Origin: UBA830 sp002295635
Lineage (GTDB): Bacteria > Pseudomonadota > Alphaproteobacteria > MPNO01 > UBA830
NCBI GenBank assembly: GCA_002295635.1
Contig: DBHK01000003.1
Span: 62,001-126,000 of the forward strand
Direction of reading: 5' to 3'
Length of the DNA: 64,000 bases
This document shows, in pieces, positions 17,733 to 26,472 of this stretch (position 1 is the first letter of the stretch; the number at the start of each line of letters is the position of its first letter). The notes under the pieces were generated by a model, which was not told the origin of the DNA, did no database searches, and saw nothing but the letters and a program-made list of their open reading frames with translations. The translations under genes and the position numbers were made by a program.

Positions 17733-18059
17733 ATATTGCGTTTCTACACCAAGCTGCCCCCCTACCATAGGGGGGTAATTAAATGGTCGACTCCGAAGAA
17801 TTCCGACCTTAAAAATTAAAAACCAAAATATAAAAAAACAAACGGAAACTGGAGTGAGTTCTGCTTCCGTATTGTTGCCGTTGTTGGGCCGAGAGAAAGA
17901 CTCGGATACAAATTCTGAAATAAAATCCCTTGAACACTGTCGCCGATGAGTTAGTTTGCGGCCCGCTCTTAACCAAAAGAGGCCGCTGAAATCCCCGAAG
18001 GACATACTCGGCAAAAGCAACACTTAACCACCAGGAAACTTAAAAAACGGGAGATCAAA
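17733..18059. promoter_or_regulatory. Divergent control region between marR and FAH-family gene
   Basis: This 327-bp region separates two divergent genes and holds no convincing gene. The main feature is a perfect inverted repeat, CCCCCCTA-cca-TAGGGGGG, at 17757-17775. It lies just before marR and is a likely operator. A weaker repeat, CCGAG/CTCGG, is at 17889-17905. The rest is A+T-rich. A ribosome site GGGAGAT precedes the FAH start. Confidence 0.55.
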
Positions 18060-18923
18060 ATGCGTTTCGTTTCATTCAAGAAAGATGGCAAAAATAAACT
18101 CGGTGTTCGCACTGAGGCGGGGCTTGTTGATCTGTCCAAGATTGACCGAAAACTTCCGACCGATCTCAAGGAACTGATTGCGCAAGGTAAAGGAGTACTA
18201 CAGCGAGCCGGACGCGCTGCCAAAAATGCGAAGCCCGGCGCGGTTGTTAAAGGACGGGTTAGCTATCTAACCCCCATTCAGAACCCGGATAAAATTTTCT
18301 GTATTGGGTTAAACTATAAGGATCATGCTGCGGAAGCTGGCCTTAAAATCCCAACCTATCCAGTGGTTTTTACCCGTTTCGAAACTTCTTTTGTGGCCAA
18401 TGGCCAGGCGCTAGTTCGTCCGAAGGCCTCCAAACACTTTGATTACGAAGCCGAAATGGTCGCAGTGATTGGTAAGAAAGCAAGAAATATTAAGAAATCT
18501 AGAGCCCTTGAGTATGTTGCAGGTTATTCCGTGGCTAATGAAGGGTCTATCAGAGACTATCAAATGAAGGCGTCTCAGTGGACTATCGGTAAGAATTTTG
18601 ATTCGACGGGATCAATCGGCCCGGATTTTGTCACCGCCGACGAGTTACCGCCCGGTGCTAAGGGATTGAACGTCCAGTGTCGTTTAAACGGCAAGGTATT
18701 ACAGGAAACTAATACTCGAGAGATGATTTTTGACGTAAAGACGCTAGTATATGAACTCGCGCGGGCTATTACTCTCATGCCTGGTGACCTCATTCTGACT
18801 GGCACTGGTGCTGGTGTTGGATTTGTCCGTAAGCCGCCGATTTTCATGAAGCAGGGCGATATATGCGAGATAGAGATTGAGAACGTCGGCCTTTTGTCAA
18901 ACCCGATTCGTAACGAGAAGTGA
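18060..18923 (+). CDS. Fumarylacetoacetate hydrolase family protein
   Basis: A 287 aa enzyme of the FAH superfamily, which hydrolyses C-C bonds of acylpyruvates, decarboxylates oxaloacetate-like compounds or isomerises ring-fission products. The catalytic fold begins at KIFCIGLNYKDHAAEAG. The metal ligands are in DYEAEMVAVIG (ExE-type acidic site), and GNDGSIRDYQ-like NEGSIRDYQ, FDSTGSIGPDFVTADE and LILTGTGAGVGF follow. These are the common order for this family. The N-terminal 70 residues form the small beta domain. The gene is transcribed away from marR, consistent with regulation by it. Substrate unknown. Confidence 0.88.
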   Translation: MRFVSFKKDGKNKLGVRTEAGLVDLSKIDRKLPTDLKELIAQGKGVLQRAGRAAKNAKPGAVVKGRVSYLTPIQNPDKIFCIGLNYKDHAAEAGLKIPTYPVVFTRFETSFVANGQALVRPKASKHFDYEAEMVAVIGKKARNIKKSRALEYVAGYSVANEGSIRDYQMKASQWTIGKNFDSTGSIGPDFVTADELPPGAKGLNVQCRLNGKVLQETNTREMIFDVKTLVYELARAITLMPGDLILTGTGAGVGFVRKPPIFMKQGDICEIEIENVGLLSNPIRNEK

Positions 18924-19003
18924 TCCGGTAATTCCTCCAAATTGTTGCCACCGCGCATAGTCAAATATTTAATGGGCAGAGCGTGGTGGTCTTTTTTAAC
19001 TTG

Positions 19004-19030
19004 GGCGCAAACAGCTTTTGCGCCTTATTT
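19004..19030 (+). terminator. Rho-independent terminator after FAH-family gene
   Basis: GGCGCAAA at 19004-19011 pairs with TTTGCGCC at 19017-19024 across a 5-base loop, and is followed by TTATTTCT. It lies about 80 bp after the FAH stop and fits a terminator for that gene. Confidence 0.65.
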
Positions 19031-19109
19031 CTCTGACCCACTGGAAATGACCGCTTGTACTTTTGACTGCCGCCGTTAGGTTCAAGTTTCTCTGGTCGGG
19101 AATATCTAT

Positions 19110-19312
19110 TTATCGGCCGGCCGCCTGCCGATTATTACAGAATTCCGGTATAACCTTTTCAGCGAACAGACGTATCGAGCGCTCCGCGACGGAAACGTCC
19201 ATGATATGCGGCATTAAATGTAGCGATGCGATTTCAAATCAAGGTAGGCGTTTAGAAGCGGACGATACGTATCCCGCGCAGTAGCCTCTCGATTGCTCCG
19301 GCCGAGAAAAAT
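19110..19312 (-). pseudogene. C-terminal remnant of a luciferase-like (LLM) monooxygenase
   Basis: Two minus-strand frames together read like the end of an LLM flavin oxidoreductase. From about 19312 one frame gives RSNREATARDTYRPLLNAYL. A frameshift then leads to LHLMPHIMDVSVAERSIRLF and AEKVIPEF, ending at TAA 19110-19112. RSIRLFAEKVIP is typical of the last helix of LLM proteins. No upstream two-thirds of the gene exists, since the MBL-fold gene begins immediately. It is interpreted as a decayed fragment and makes up most of the 419-bp gap between the FAH and MBL genes. Confidence 0.55.
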
Positions 19313-19342
19313 GTTTAGACCAGGCCGTTGAGGGAGGCTCCT

Positions 19343-20221
19343 ATGTTTAATCTTAGCTTCGGCGATATCACCGTCACACGCATCGTTGAGATGGAGATGC
19401 CTCTGTTGGAGGCAAGCGTATTTTTCCCTGATTGGAGAGAGGTGGCGGTCAAACCGCATCTTGATTGGATGGTGCCACGTCACTACGATCCACTATCAGG
19501 TAATGTCGTTATCAATATACAGGCATTTCTGGTGCAGACCCCTCGTCATAAGATCTTAGTCGATACCTGCGTTGGTAATCATAAGCCGCGTAAACGAGAT
19601 ATGTTCGATGGTGCTATTTTTCCTTGGATGCGCAACTTTCTTGCGCTGGGTGTAACGCCGAAAGATATTGACTACGTTTTGTGTACCCATATGCACGTTG
19701 ACCATGTTGGCTGGAATACGAAACTTGAAAATGGCCGCTGGATACCCACCTTTCCCAATGCAAAATACATTTTTGCAAAGACAGAATTGGAGTTCTGGGA
19801 GCAACAATCGGGACAGCAAAAAATGATGCGAACCGGTGACTACATCGTCGATAGCGTGTTACCAATATTAGAGGCTAAACAGGAAGTTCTAGTCGAAACG
19901 GATTATCAGCTGGATGATGGTCTGTCTCTTCTGCCGTTACCCGGGCACACACCAGGTATGGTGGGCCTTCGCATAAAATCTAAAGATTCAGAAGCTATTC
20001 TGTGCGGTGACATGATGCACCACATGATCCAGTGTCATATTCCGGACTGGAGTACTATCGCCTGCGCTGATATGCATGCGGCGCGGATTACACGTAGGGC
20101 TTTTTTGGACGAATATGCGGAAACTGACGTGACCATCGTTCCCTCACATTTCCCCGCTCCGACTGCAGGGCTGATAGTAAGGCAGAGAGACGGCTTCGGG
20201 TTTCGCTATGTTGGCGAGTGA
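19343..20221 (+). CDS. MBL-fold metallo-hydrolase
   Basis: Metallo-beta-lactamase superfamily protein of 292 aa. The zinc-binding motif THMHVDHVGWN lies near residues 114-124 (HxHxDH). The next His is in LPGHTPGM near 200, the bridging Asp in LCGDMMHH and a final His in PSHFPAP. The family includes lactonases and other hydrolases, so a role in lactone or thioester hydrolysis within the catabolic locus is plausible but not shown. The start is the ATG at 19343, supported by GGGAGG a few bases upstream; a TTG at 19328 is less likely. It is probably a separate transcription unit because a terminator precedes it. Confidence 0.88.
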   Translation: MFNLSFGDITVTRIVEMEMPLLEASVFFPDWREVAVKPHLDWMVPRHYDPLSGNVVINIQAFLVQTPRHKILVDTCVGNHKPRKRDMFDGAIFPWMRNFLALGVTPKDIDYVLCTHMHVDHVGWNTKLENGRWIPTFPNAKYIFAKTELEFWEQQSGQQKMMRTGDYIVDSVLPILEAKQEVLVETDYQLDDGLSLLPLPGHTPGMVGLRIKSKDSEAILCGDMMHHMIQCHIPDWSTIACADMHAARITRRAFLDEYAETDVTIVPSHFPAPTAGLIVRQRDGFGFRYVGE

Positions 20222-20726
20222 TTCAAATCAACTTGATCAGGCCTTATCGCTAGATAAAGGCAGAAATGCTAGTATTCTGGTCCTTTTGAAACTATGGCGA
20301 GGGTTTCTATCTTCTGGACCACGCGTTTACTATATTAGTCTCCCAGCCGGGGGTCCGTAATCTTCTAAACCGACCGTTGACAGGCCCAATGGGCCCCAGT
20401 ATCTTCCGCCGCCATCCGAGAATTATAGCTGCACTCGCAGTGAGGTAAAGAGAATGAAGGTCGTCAATTCGCTCAAATCGGTAAAAAAAAGAGATCGTTT
20501 CTGCCGAGTAATCCGCAGGCGGGGGCGTACCTATGTAATCAACAAGCGTAACCCTCGATTTAAGGCCCGGCAGGGCTGACCATCTTCTGTAAATACCGAG
20601 GTAGCCGCGCCCAAGGTGTGGCAATTATTTCTGGATCTACCAGAAGTTTTTGTTTTTCTAATTTTGATCTCCTCTACGGTTAAGATTCCGGCCAGATTGG
20701 TTTTTGTAGACGTAATAATCCGATAA
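20222..20726. other. 505-bp region without a recognisable gene
   Basis: This gap lies between the convergent MBL-fold and 2-hydroxyacid oxidase genes. A minus-strand open frame of 105 codons (20307-20624) contains DYIGTPPPADYSAE and LYLTASAAIILGW, but I do not recognise a family and it has no clear ribosome site. No hairpin with a T run or repeat is evident. It may be a further gene remnant. Confidence 0.4.
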
Positions 20727-21890
20727 CTAATTCTGGAGTCCTGATCGAAAACGTAAATTGCTAGGCGTGAGTTGTGCAATTTTTGTAACACCCATAAGCT
20801 TCATATCGCGTTCTACTTCGACACGCATATTATCCAGAGCTCGCTCTACGCCAGTTTGCCCACCGGCTGCGAGGGCATATAGATAAAACCGCCCACCCGA
20901 GCAGGCTTTGGCACCTAGTGATAATGCCTTAAGTACATGTGTACCGCGCTGGATACCACCGTCACATACGACATCTATTTGGTCACCCACCTCATCGCAG
21001 ATTTCGGCCAGCTGGTCGAAAGGGCTACGTGACCCATCAAGCTGTCGACCACCATGGTTCGATACCATAATCCCTGTACAGCCGATATCGACGGCTCTTT
21101 TTGCGTCCTCAACACTCATGATGCCTTTGAGTGCGAAGTGCCCATTCCATTTCTGACAGAGGTCTTCTGCATCTTTCCAATTCATCGACTGGTCGAGCAT
21201 ATTCGAGAAATAATTTCCTACGGAAGTTGCTACATTAATTCCCTCGCTTACATGATCCGATAAATGGGGCATGTCGAATCTTTCCTTAGTGAGAAAATTC
21301 CATGCCCATCTCGGATGGGTTGCAAAACTGTAGAGAGACTTTGGCGTTAATTTTGGCGGCGATGTAAATCCGGTATGGAGGTCGCGCTCGCGATTCCCGC
21401 CGGTGATAGTATCAACTGTCAACGCCATCACTTCGAATTTTGCTTCTTTGGCTCGTTGTAATAAGGCGTCATTTAGACCGCGGTCTTTATGGAAGTAAAA
21501 CTGGAACATTTTTGGGGTAGGCGCAATTCTTGTAATTTCTTCGACTGTGACGGTTGCTAGCGATGAGACGCCGAACATAGTTCCATATTTAGTTGCTGCC
21601 CGAGCGACTGCTCTCTCTCCTTCGTGATGGAAGAGGCGTTGAAGCGCTGTTGGGGCGCAAAACACGGGCATTTTAAGCTTCTGTCCCATTACTTCGACGG
21701 ATAAATCTACTTCTTCGACGCCTGCTAAAACGTTTGGGACTAAATCGCATGTTTCATAAGCTTCAGTATTTCTACGAAGCGTAATTTCGTCGTCGGCAGC
21801 ACCATCGATATAATGAAAAATGGGGCTCGGAATACGGTGTTTCGCTAACCGCCGGAAATCTTGAAAATTATGACAATCGCTGAGCCTCAT
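20727..21890 (-). CDS. FMN-dependent 2-hydroxyacid oxidase/dehydrogenase (LldD-like)
   Basis: A TIM-barrel enzyme of about 387 aa oxidising L-lactate, glycolate, mandelate or a similar 2-hydroxyacid to the 2-oxoacid. Family marks are HYIDGAADDEITLRRN at the N terminus, PVFCAPTALQRLFHHEGE, MFQFYFHKDRG, ALTVDTITGGNRERD and the active-site SNHGGRQLDGSRSP. The FMN-phosphate part is VVCDGGIQRGTHVLKALSLG. The start is taken as the ATG at 21888-21890; a GTG four codons upstream is possible. It follows pyk by 50 bp on the same strand and may share its transcript, linking 2-hydroxyacid oxidation with lower glycolysis. Confidence 0.88.
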   Translation of the reverse strand: MRLSDCHNFQDFRRLAKHRIPSPIFHYIDGAADDEITLRRNTEAYETCDLVPNVLAGVEEVDLSVEVMGQKLKMPVFCAPTALQRLFHHEGERAVARAATKYGTMFGVSSLATVTVEEITRIAPTPKMFQFYFHKDRGLNDALLQRAKEAKFEVMALTVDTITGGNRERDLHTGFTSPPKLTPKSLYSFATHPRWAWNFLTKERFDMPHLSDHVSEGINVATSVGNYFSNMLDQSMNWKDAEDLCQKWNGHFALKGIMSVEDAKRAVDIGCTGIMVSNHGGRQLDGSRSPFDQLAEICDEVGDQIDVVCDGGIQRGTHVLKALSLGAKACSGGRFYLYALAAGGQTGVERALDNMRVEVERDMKLMGVTKIAQLTPSNLRFRSGLQN

Positions 21891-21939
21891 GGTTTTTCTC
21901 ACTGGCTTTTATGGAAGTTATGTAAATGAAGCTAGGTCT

Positions 21940-23358
21940 TCAATCGCCCAGCCAGGCAATTCTTAATACGTTGGTGGCGCCGGGGGTCCCGAAAGGGACG
22001 CCAGCGGTAACGACTAAACGCTCACCTTTTTGGGCCAGTCCCTCCTCCTTGGCAATCCGACAAGCTTTTTCGATCATATCTGAAAAATCCTGAACGTCCT
22101 GAGTGATCACGCTGTGTATGCCCCATACTAAAACAAGGCGCCGCGCCGTGGATTTTTTTTCGGTAAGGCAAAGTATGGGGACTTCGGGCCGTTCGCGGGC
22201 GGCACGCAACGTAGTTGAGCCGGATGTTGTATAAGTGACGATAGCGGCGGCATCGATAGTTTCGGCTACTTGTCGGGCGGCGGCGGTTATAGCATCCGGC
22301 GCCGTACTTTCTGGGTCGGGGTGGGTCGTCTTCATGACCGCGTGGTAGGCGTTGTCCCGTTCCGTCCGTGCGACGATCCGATCCATGATCGACACCGCTT
22401 CAATTGGGTAATCCCCTGCCGCCGTCTCGGCTGATAACATTACGGCATCGGCCCCGTCGTAAACCGCTGTAGCAACGTCGGAAGCCTCGGCGCGGGTCGG
22501 AGATGGAGAATCGATCATCGACTCTAACATCTGCGTGGCGACGACCACCGGCTTTCCAGCGTCTCGGCACCGGTGAATAATCTGTTTCTGCAAGCCGGGA
22601 ATGTCTTCCGGTGGCAGTTCAACGCCGAGGTCGCCTCGAGCAACCATTACTGCGTCGGAAAGTGAAATGATTTCGTCCAACTTATCTATCGCCGATGGTT
22701 TCTCCAGTTTCGACAGTAAAGCCGCACGCCCCTTCACGATATCGCGCGCTTCTACAAGGTCTTCGGGACGTTGGACAAAAGAAAGCGCGACCCAGTCTAC
22801 CTCAAGTTTTAACGCTAATTGTAAATCAACACGATCCTTGTCGGTAATTGCCGGAACTGGAAGAACCGCGTTTGGGATATTGAGGCCCTTTCGATCGGTC
22901 AGACGTCCACCAACCTTGACGACTGTGTTTGCAAGTCCGTCTTTTATATCGACAACCTGTAAAAGGATTTTACCGTCATCTATTAGAATCTGAGTGTTTT
23001 TGGTTAACGCAGTGAAAATTTCTGGGTGCGGCAGCGGTGCACGGTCCTGGTCGCCTATTTTATCATCCATATCGAGCTGGAAGGCTTGGCCCTCCTCTAA
23101 GTCTATGCCGCCATTGATTATCTGGCCGATGCGTAGCTTAGGTCCCTGGAGATCAGCTAGAACCGAAATCGGCCTGCCGTGTTTTTCTTCCACCCAGCGA
23201 ACTGCGTCCATTCGCGCCTTATGTTCGGCGTGTGACCCGTGACTGAAATTAAAACGAAAAACATCTGCTCCGGCGACGAACAGTTCTTCGATCTGTTCCT
23301 GACGGTCGCTCGAAGGTCCGAGGGTGGCAATGATCTTGGCGCGCCGGTTTCGGTTCAT
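21940..23358 (-). CDS. pyk: Pyruvate kinase
   Basis: Converts phosphoenolpyruvate and ADP to pyruvate and ATP. It is 472 aa, normal for bacterial enzymes. The N terminus RRAKIIATLGPSSD, the ADLQGPKLRIG segment, WVALSFVQRPEDL, the active-site ALLSKLEKP with the catalytic Lys, VMVARGDLGVELP and VMLSAETAAGDYP are all present. It lies 26 bp downstream of the glycerate 2-kinase gene, so glycerate can be taken through 2-phosphoglycerate and PEP to pyruvate by products of one transcript together with enolase. Confidence 0.97.
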   Translation of the reverse strand: MNRNRRAKIIATLGPSSDRQEQIEELFVAGADVFRFNFSHGSHAEHKARMDAVRWVEEKHGRPISVLADLQGPKLRIGQIINGGIDLEEGQAFQLDMDDKIGDQDRAPLPHPEIFTALTKNTQILIDDGKILLQVVDIKDGLANTVVKVGGRLTDRKGLNIPNAVLPVPAITDKDRVDLQLALKLEVDWVALSFVQRPEDLVEARDIVKGRAALLSKLEKPSAIDKLDEIISLSDAVMVARGDLGVELPPEDIPGLQKQIIHRCRDAGKPVVVATQMLESMIDSPSPTRAEASDVATAVYDGADAVMLSAETAAGDYPIEAVSIMDRIVARTERDNAYHAVMKTTHPDPESTAPDAITAAARQVAETIDAAAIVTYTTSGSTTLRAARERPEVPILCLTEKKSTARRLVLVWGIHSVITQDVQDFSDMIEKACRIAKEEGLAQKGERLVVTAGVPFGTPGATNVLRIAWLGD

Positions 23359-23384
23359 GAGCCGGTTTATAGAGCAGCTGACGG

Positions 23385-24638
23385 TTATTCGCCACCGGAG
23401 ATAAGTATGGCGCGAAAGTCATTGACGTTAGTGAGTGTTGGGCCGGTCTTAACAAGATCATCGAGTGTATCGAAAAAGGTATAGCTATCGTGGTTATCTA
23501 GGATAGAGTTTGCATCTAATCCGGCCCGTTTAGCTCGGGCGAGGGTGTCCGGCCTTATAATTGCGCCGGCAGCATCTTCTGTGCCGTCGATACCATCGGT
23601 ATCGCAGGCAATTGCGTGGATGCCGGGTGCGCCGTCTAGTGCTATTGCCAGAGATAAAAGATATTCGCAATTACGACCACCACGACCATGGTGGTCTGAA
23701 ATTGTTACGGTGGTTTCACCACCGGATAGTATTACCCCGGGGATTGCAGAAACTGCAAGCCGCGCGTGTTCCAAACCGAGTTCGCGCGCTTCGCCCTCTA
23801 TATCGGTGCCCAAAAGCATGGGATATAAACCCGCATTTCGTATAAAATCTGCCGCAGCGTTCTGGGAGTCAGCGGGACAGGCGATAAGCTCGAAAGTCGT
23901 TTTCGTTAAGGTTTGATCGCTCGGATCTAAAGACTCCCATTTGCCCTCAATAAGGGCGGCGCGAGCATGGTGCGGCAGATTAATTCTAAACTTGTCAACG
24001 ACCCTAAGCGCATCGAGACATGTCGTAGGGTCGCCCACTGTGGGTCCAGATCCTATCACAGAGGGATCGTCACCTGGCACATCCGATATAGCGAGTGTAA
24101 TGACCTGTGCTGGGTAGGCTGCTGCAGCGAGACGACCGCCCTTAACGGCTGAAAGATGCTTTCGTAGACAGTTAATTTCATTTATTGGCGCACCGGATTT
24201 CAGCAGGGCATTTGTAATGACCCGCTTGTCCTCAAAATCTAGCCTGTCAGCCGGCTCTACAAGTAGTGCGGATGCGCCGCCTGATATAAGAAATAGCAGT
24301 AAATCATCTTCCGTCAATTCATTTGCGAGAGATAGGAAGCGCTGAGTGGCAACACGGCCTACCTCATCTGGTAGTGGGTGCCCCGCCTCGATTACTTCGA
24401 TACGCTTACAGTCAAAACTATGGCCGTAGCGGGTTACTGCTAATCCATATATATCACCGTGCCAATGCGTTTCGACAGAGAACGCCATTGATGCAGCGGC
24501 TTTGCCGGCGGACAGAACCAGTGTCCGTCCGGTTGGCGGAGACGGCAGAAAGGGCCCTATGGTATTCCGCGGATCAGCTGCTGAGACGGCTCTGTCAAAC
24601 AGGTCCCGTAGGAATTTGTCCGGTTTTAGATTTTTCAT
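23385..24638 (-). CDS. gckA: Glycerate 2-kinase (MOFRL/DUF4147 type)
   Basis: Phosphorylates D-glycerate to 2-phosphoglycerate; 417 aa. The N-terminal domain shows LVLSAGKAAASMAFSVE and the substrate loop FLISGGASALLVEPA. KHLSAVKGGRLA follows, then ISDVPGDDPSVIGSGPTVGD. The C-terminal MOFRL part contains ILSGGETTVTI, GGRNCEYLLSLA and ACDTDGIDGTEDAAGAI. It overlaps the upstream DMT transporter by 4 bp (ATGA) and precedes pyk. The tartrate-operon name ttuD is used for the same family. The context suggests glycerate from glyoxylate, hydroxypyruvate or tartrate metabolism. Confidence 0.92.
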   Translation of the reverse strand: MKNLKPDKFLRDLFDRAVSAADPRNTIGPFLPSPPTGRTLVLSAGKAAASMAFSVETHWHGDIYGLAVTRYGHSFDCKRIEVIEAGHPLPDEVGRVATQRFLSLANELTEDDLLLFLISGGASALLVEPADRLDFEDKRVITNALLKSGAPINEINCLRKHLSAVKGGRLAAAAYPAQVITLAISDVPGDDPSVIGSGPTVGDPTTCLDALRVVDKFRINLPHHARAALIEGKWESLDPSDQTLTKTTFELIACPADSQNAAADFIRNAGLYPMLLGTDIEGEARELGLEHARLAVSAIPGVILSGGETTVTISDHHGRGGRNCEYLLSLAIALDGAPGIHAIACDTDGIDGTEDAAGAIIRPDTLARAKRAGLDANSILDNHDSYTFFDTLDDLVKTGPTLTNVNDFRAILISGGE

Positions 24639-25549
24639 CTAGGAGTGCTTCCACGTCGCGCTACCATTATACCTGCTAGGATAATCATTCCGCCGATCGC
24701 TTGCTGCAGGCCGATTATTTCCCCGAATAGGAGCCAAGCGACTACTGCTGCGGTTACAGGTTGGACCAGCAAACTTACAGAGGCAAACGCGACTGGAAGG
24801 TGTGCCAGCGCCCACGCGATCATACCTTGGCCCAGAACCTGTGGTCCAATGGCTAGTGCCGCTAGGAATAACCAACCCGCAACCGTGACCGACGATAGGT
24901 TTTCGCCGCTCGCCAGTACCGCCGGCACCATGCATAGCGCGCTGACCGGAATAGCGAACTTCATGATTGTTATAGTCGAAAACCTTCTCCGCAGCCGCTC
25001 TACCGACATCTGGTATGCGGCATAAAACACAGCCGCAAGAACGCCCAGAAGGTCGCCCAGAAATTGATCCGCGCTTAACGAAAGACTTGCTCGTGACAGG
25101 ATAAATACACCGGTCATTGCGGCAGCGAGGCCTATGAGGTAGGTTTTTGTTACCCTTGTACGGAATAGTAACCATCCACCTAATACGACAAAGACCGGCG
25201 CCACATTTGCGAGCAGTGTGGAGTTAGCCACAGTCGTCATTTGGATGGAGTAGTGCCAGGCCATGATATCAGCGGCTAAATACAACCCAGCGAAGCCAAT
25301 CAGCATAAAATCTCCGAGTGAGCTGGGTGTCTCATCACCTTCTACCTCTTCCCGTTGGGGCAGAGTTGCCGAAATTAGCCAATACAGCGGGATTGCGAGA
25401 AGAAATCGATGGAAACCTGTTGCCATGGGTCCAAGTTCGCTTAGTCTCACCAGTATTGGTGCAAAACCGATGGTTACGGCGCCGACAAAAATTGCCAGGA
25501 TCGCGATACGCTCCCGGTTCAAGCGCTCAGTTTCGGGTGAAATAGTCAT
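24635..25549 (-). CDS. DMT-superfamily transporter (EamA family)
   Basis: Integral inner-membrane protein of 304 aa with about ten predicted hydrophobic segments in two EamA repeats. The first repeat begins near IAILAIFVGAVTIGFAPILV and the second near LGDLLGVLAAVFYAAYQMS. LLVQPVTAAVVAWLLFGE and a conserved Glu appear in the second repeat, as is typical. Such proteins export or import small metabolites; the substrate is unknown. It is the first gene of the run eamA-gckA-pyk, with a 4-bp overlap to gckA, so it may move a metabolite related to glycerate. Confidence 0.88.
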   Translation of the reverse strand: MTISPETERLNRERIAILAIFVGAVTIGFAPILVRLSELGPMATGFHRFLLAIPLYWLISATLPQREEVEGDETPSSLGDFMLIGFAGLYLAADIMAWHYSIQMTTVANSTLLANVAPVFVVLGGWLLFRTRVTKTYLIGLAAAMTGVFILSRASLSLSADQFLGDLLGVLAAVFYAAYQMSVERLRRRFSTITIMKFAIPVSALCMVPAVLASGENLSSVTVAGWLFLAALAIGPQVLGQGMIAWALAHLPVAFASVSLLVQPVTAAVVAWLLFGEIIGLQQAIGGMIILAGIMVARRGSTPR

Positions 25550-25652
25550 ATGTTCGCCTTATATCGGCTAACGACCTTCCTTCCAAAGCTGTTTTTGCAA
25601 GCGCGCCCGATAAGTCCTATATCACTGTTCTCTAATGATGAGGAGCACCACC

Positions 25653-25949
25653 ATGGATGACAAGACGCAAATTGAACTTGAAGCCGCTGCGTTCCGTACA
25701 CTCGTTGCCCATTTACGAGAGCGCACGGATGTTCAAAATATCGATCTCATGAACCTTTCTGGCTTTTGTCGCAACTGTCTGAGTCGTTGGTATCAGGAAG
25801 CAGCGAACGAGAAAGGGATTGAAATGGACAAGGACGACGCAAGAGAAATCGTCTACGGCATGCCTTTTGCTGAGTGGCGCGACAGGTACCAGAAGGAAGC
25901 AACACCTGAGCAACTGGCTAAGTTTTCCGAGGAAAGCGAGGGTCACTGA
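25653..25949 (+). CDS. DUF1244 family protein
   Basis: A conserved small protein of 98 aa. The family core reads RTLVAHLRERTDVQNIDLMN, then GFCRNCLSRWYQEAA, and VYGMPFAEWRDRYQ. Two closely spaced cysteines (CRNC) are conserved. Function is not established. The start is the ATG at 25653, preceded by GATGAGGA. It is followed at 133 bp by gapR in the same direction, a neighbourhood I consider typical of alphaproteobacteria. No signal peptide. Confidence 0.88.
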   Translation: MDDKTQIELEAAAFRTLVAHLRERTDVQNIDLMNLSGFCRNCLSRWYQEAANEKGIEMDKDDAREIVYGMPFAEWRDRYQKEATPEQLAKFSEESEGH

Positions 25950-26081
25950 CCCACAGCTCTATACCTGTTTTCCTCCAGAAAATTAATGTTTTTGAGAAAA
26001 GTTAAAGTCCTATTTCTTTCCGATTCGCCGAAGCGCTCCTAGTCTCCCCCACGTTAAGATCGAAAATAAAGGAGTAATATA

Positions 26082-26348
26082 ATGTCTGAGGGCGGTCCCA
26101 TAGCGCAGGATCGGCTGCGCTCTTTTATAGAACGTATCGAGCGCCTAGAAGAAGAAAAATCGGCTCTTATGGCCGATGTAAAGGAGGTATATGCCGAAGC
26201 AAAGGGCGCAGGTTTTGACGTGAAAACGATGCGAAGGGTGATTAACCTCAGAAGAATGGACGCTAGCGACCGACAGGAGGCCGAATTTTTACTAGACACA
26301 TATCTTTCTGCACTCGGCATGTTAGATCTTCCCGCAACAACAGTTTAA
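26082..26348 (+). CDS. gapR: Nucleoid-associated protein GapR (DUF2312)
   Basis: An 88 aa coiled-coil DNA-binding protein. In Caulobacter GapR binds A+T-rich, overtwisted DNA ahead of replication and transcription forks and helps type II topoisomerases. The sequence contains RLRSFIERIERLEEEKSALM, DVKEVYAEAKGAGFDVKTM and RRVINLRRMDASDRQEAE, the unmistakable DUF2312 core. A strong AAGGAGT ribosome site precedes the ATG. Found almost only in alphaproteobacteria, it supports the taxonomic placement. Stand-alone gene with its own upstream region. Confidence 0.93.
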   Translation: MSEGGPIAQDRLRSFIERIERLEEEKSALMADVKEVYAEAKGAGFDVKTMRRVINLRRMDASDRQEAEFLLDTYLSALGMLDLPATTV

Positions 26349-26472
26349 GCCAATATATAAAAATTATAGAACATTGGTTCGTGATCGGCACATTTGTCAC
26401 CTTGTTTCCATACTGAAAGGATTTTAGTGCGTAAAAATGCTACCTACGCGGGCATTACGTCATGAAATCAAC

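Noticed and set aside
17733..18023. N-terminal extension of the MarR protein
   Set aside because: The additional 97 residues lie in the divergent control region and lack similarity to MarR proteins; the ATG at 17730-17732 suits the family.
19214..19483. Complete minus-strand gene of 89 codons
   Set aside because: It overlaps the MBL-fold gene start; only its C-terminal part resembles an LLM protein, so it is treated as part of a remnant.
20307..20624. Possible minus-strand gene of 105 codons
   Set aside because: No recognisable motif, no ribosome site and no supporting context; reported only as part of an unassigned gap.
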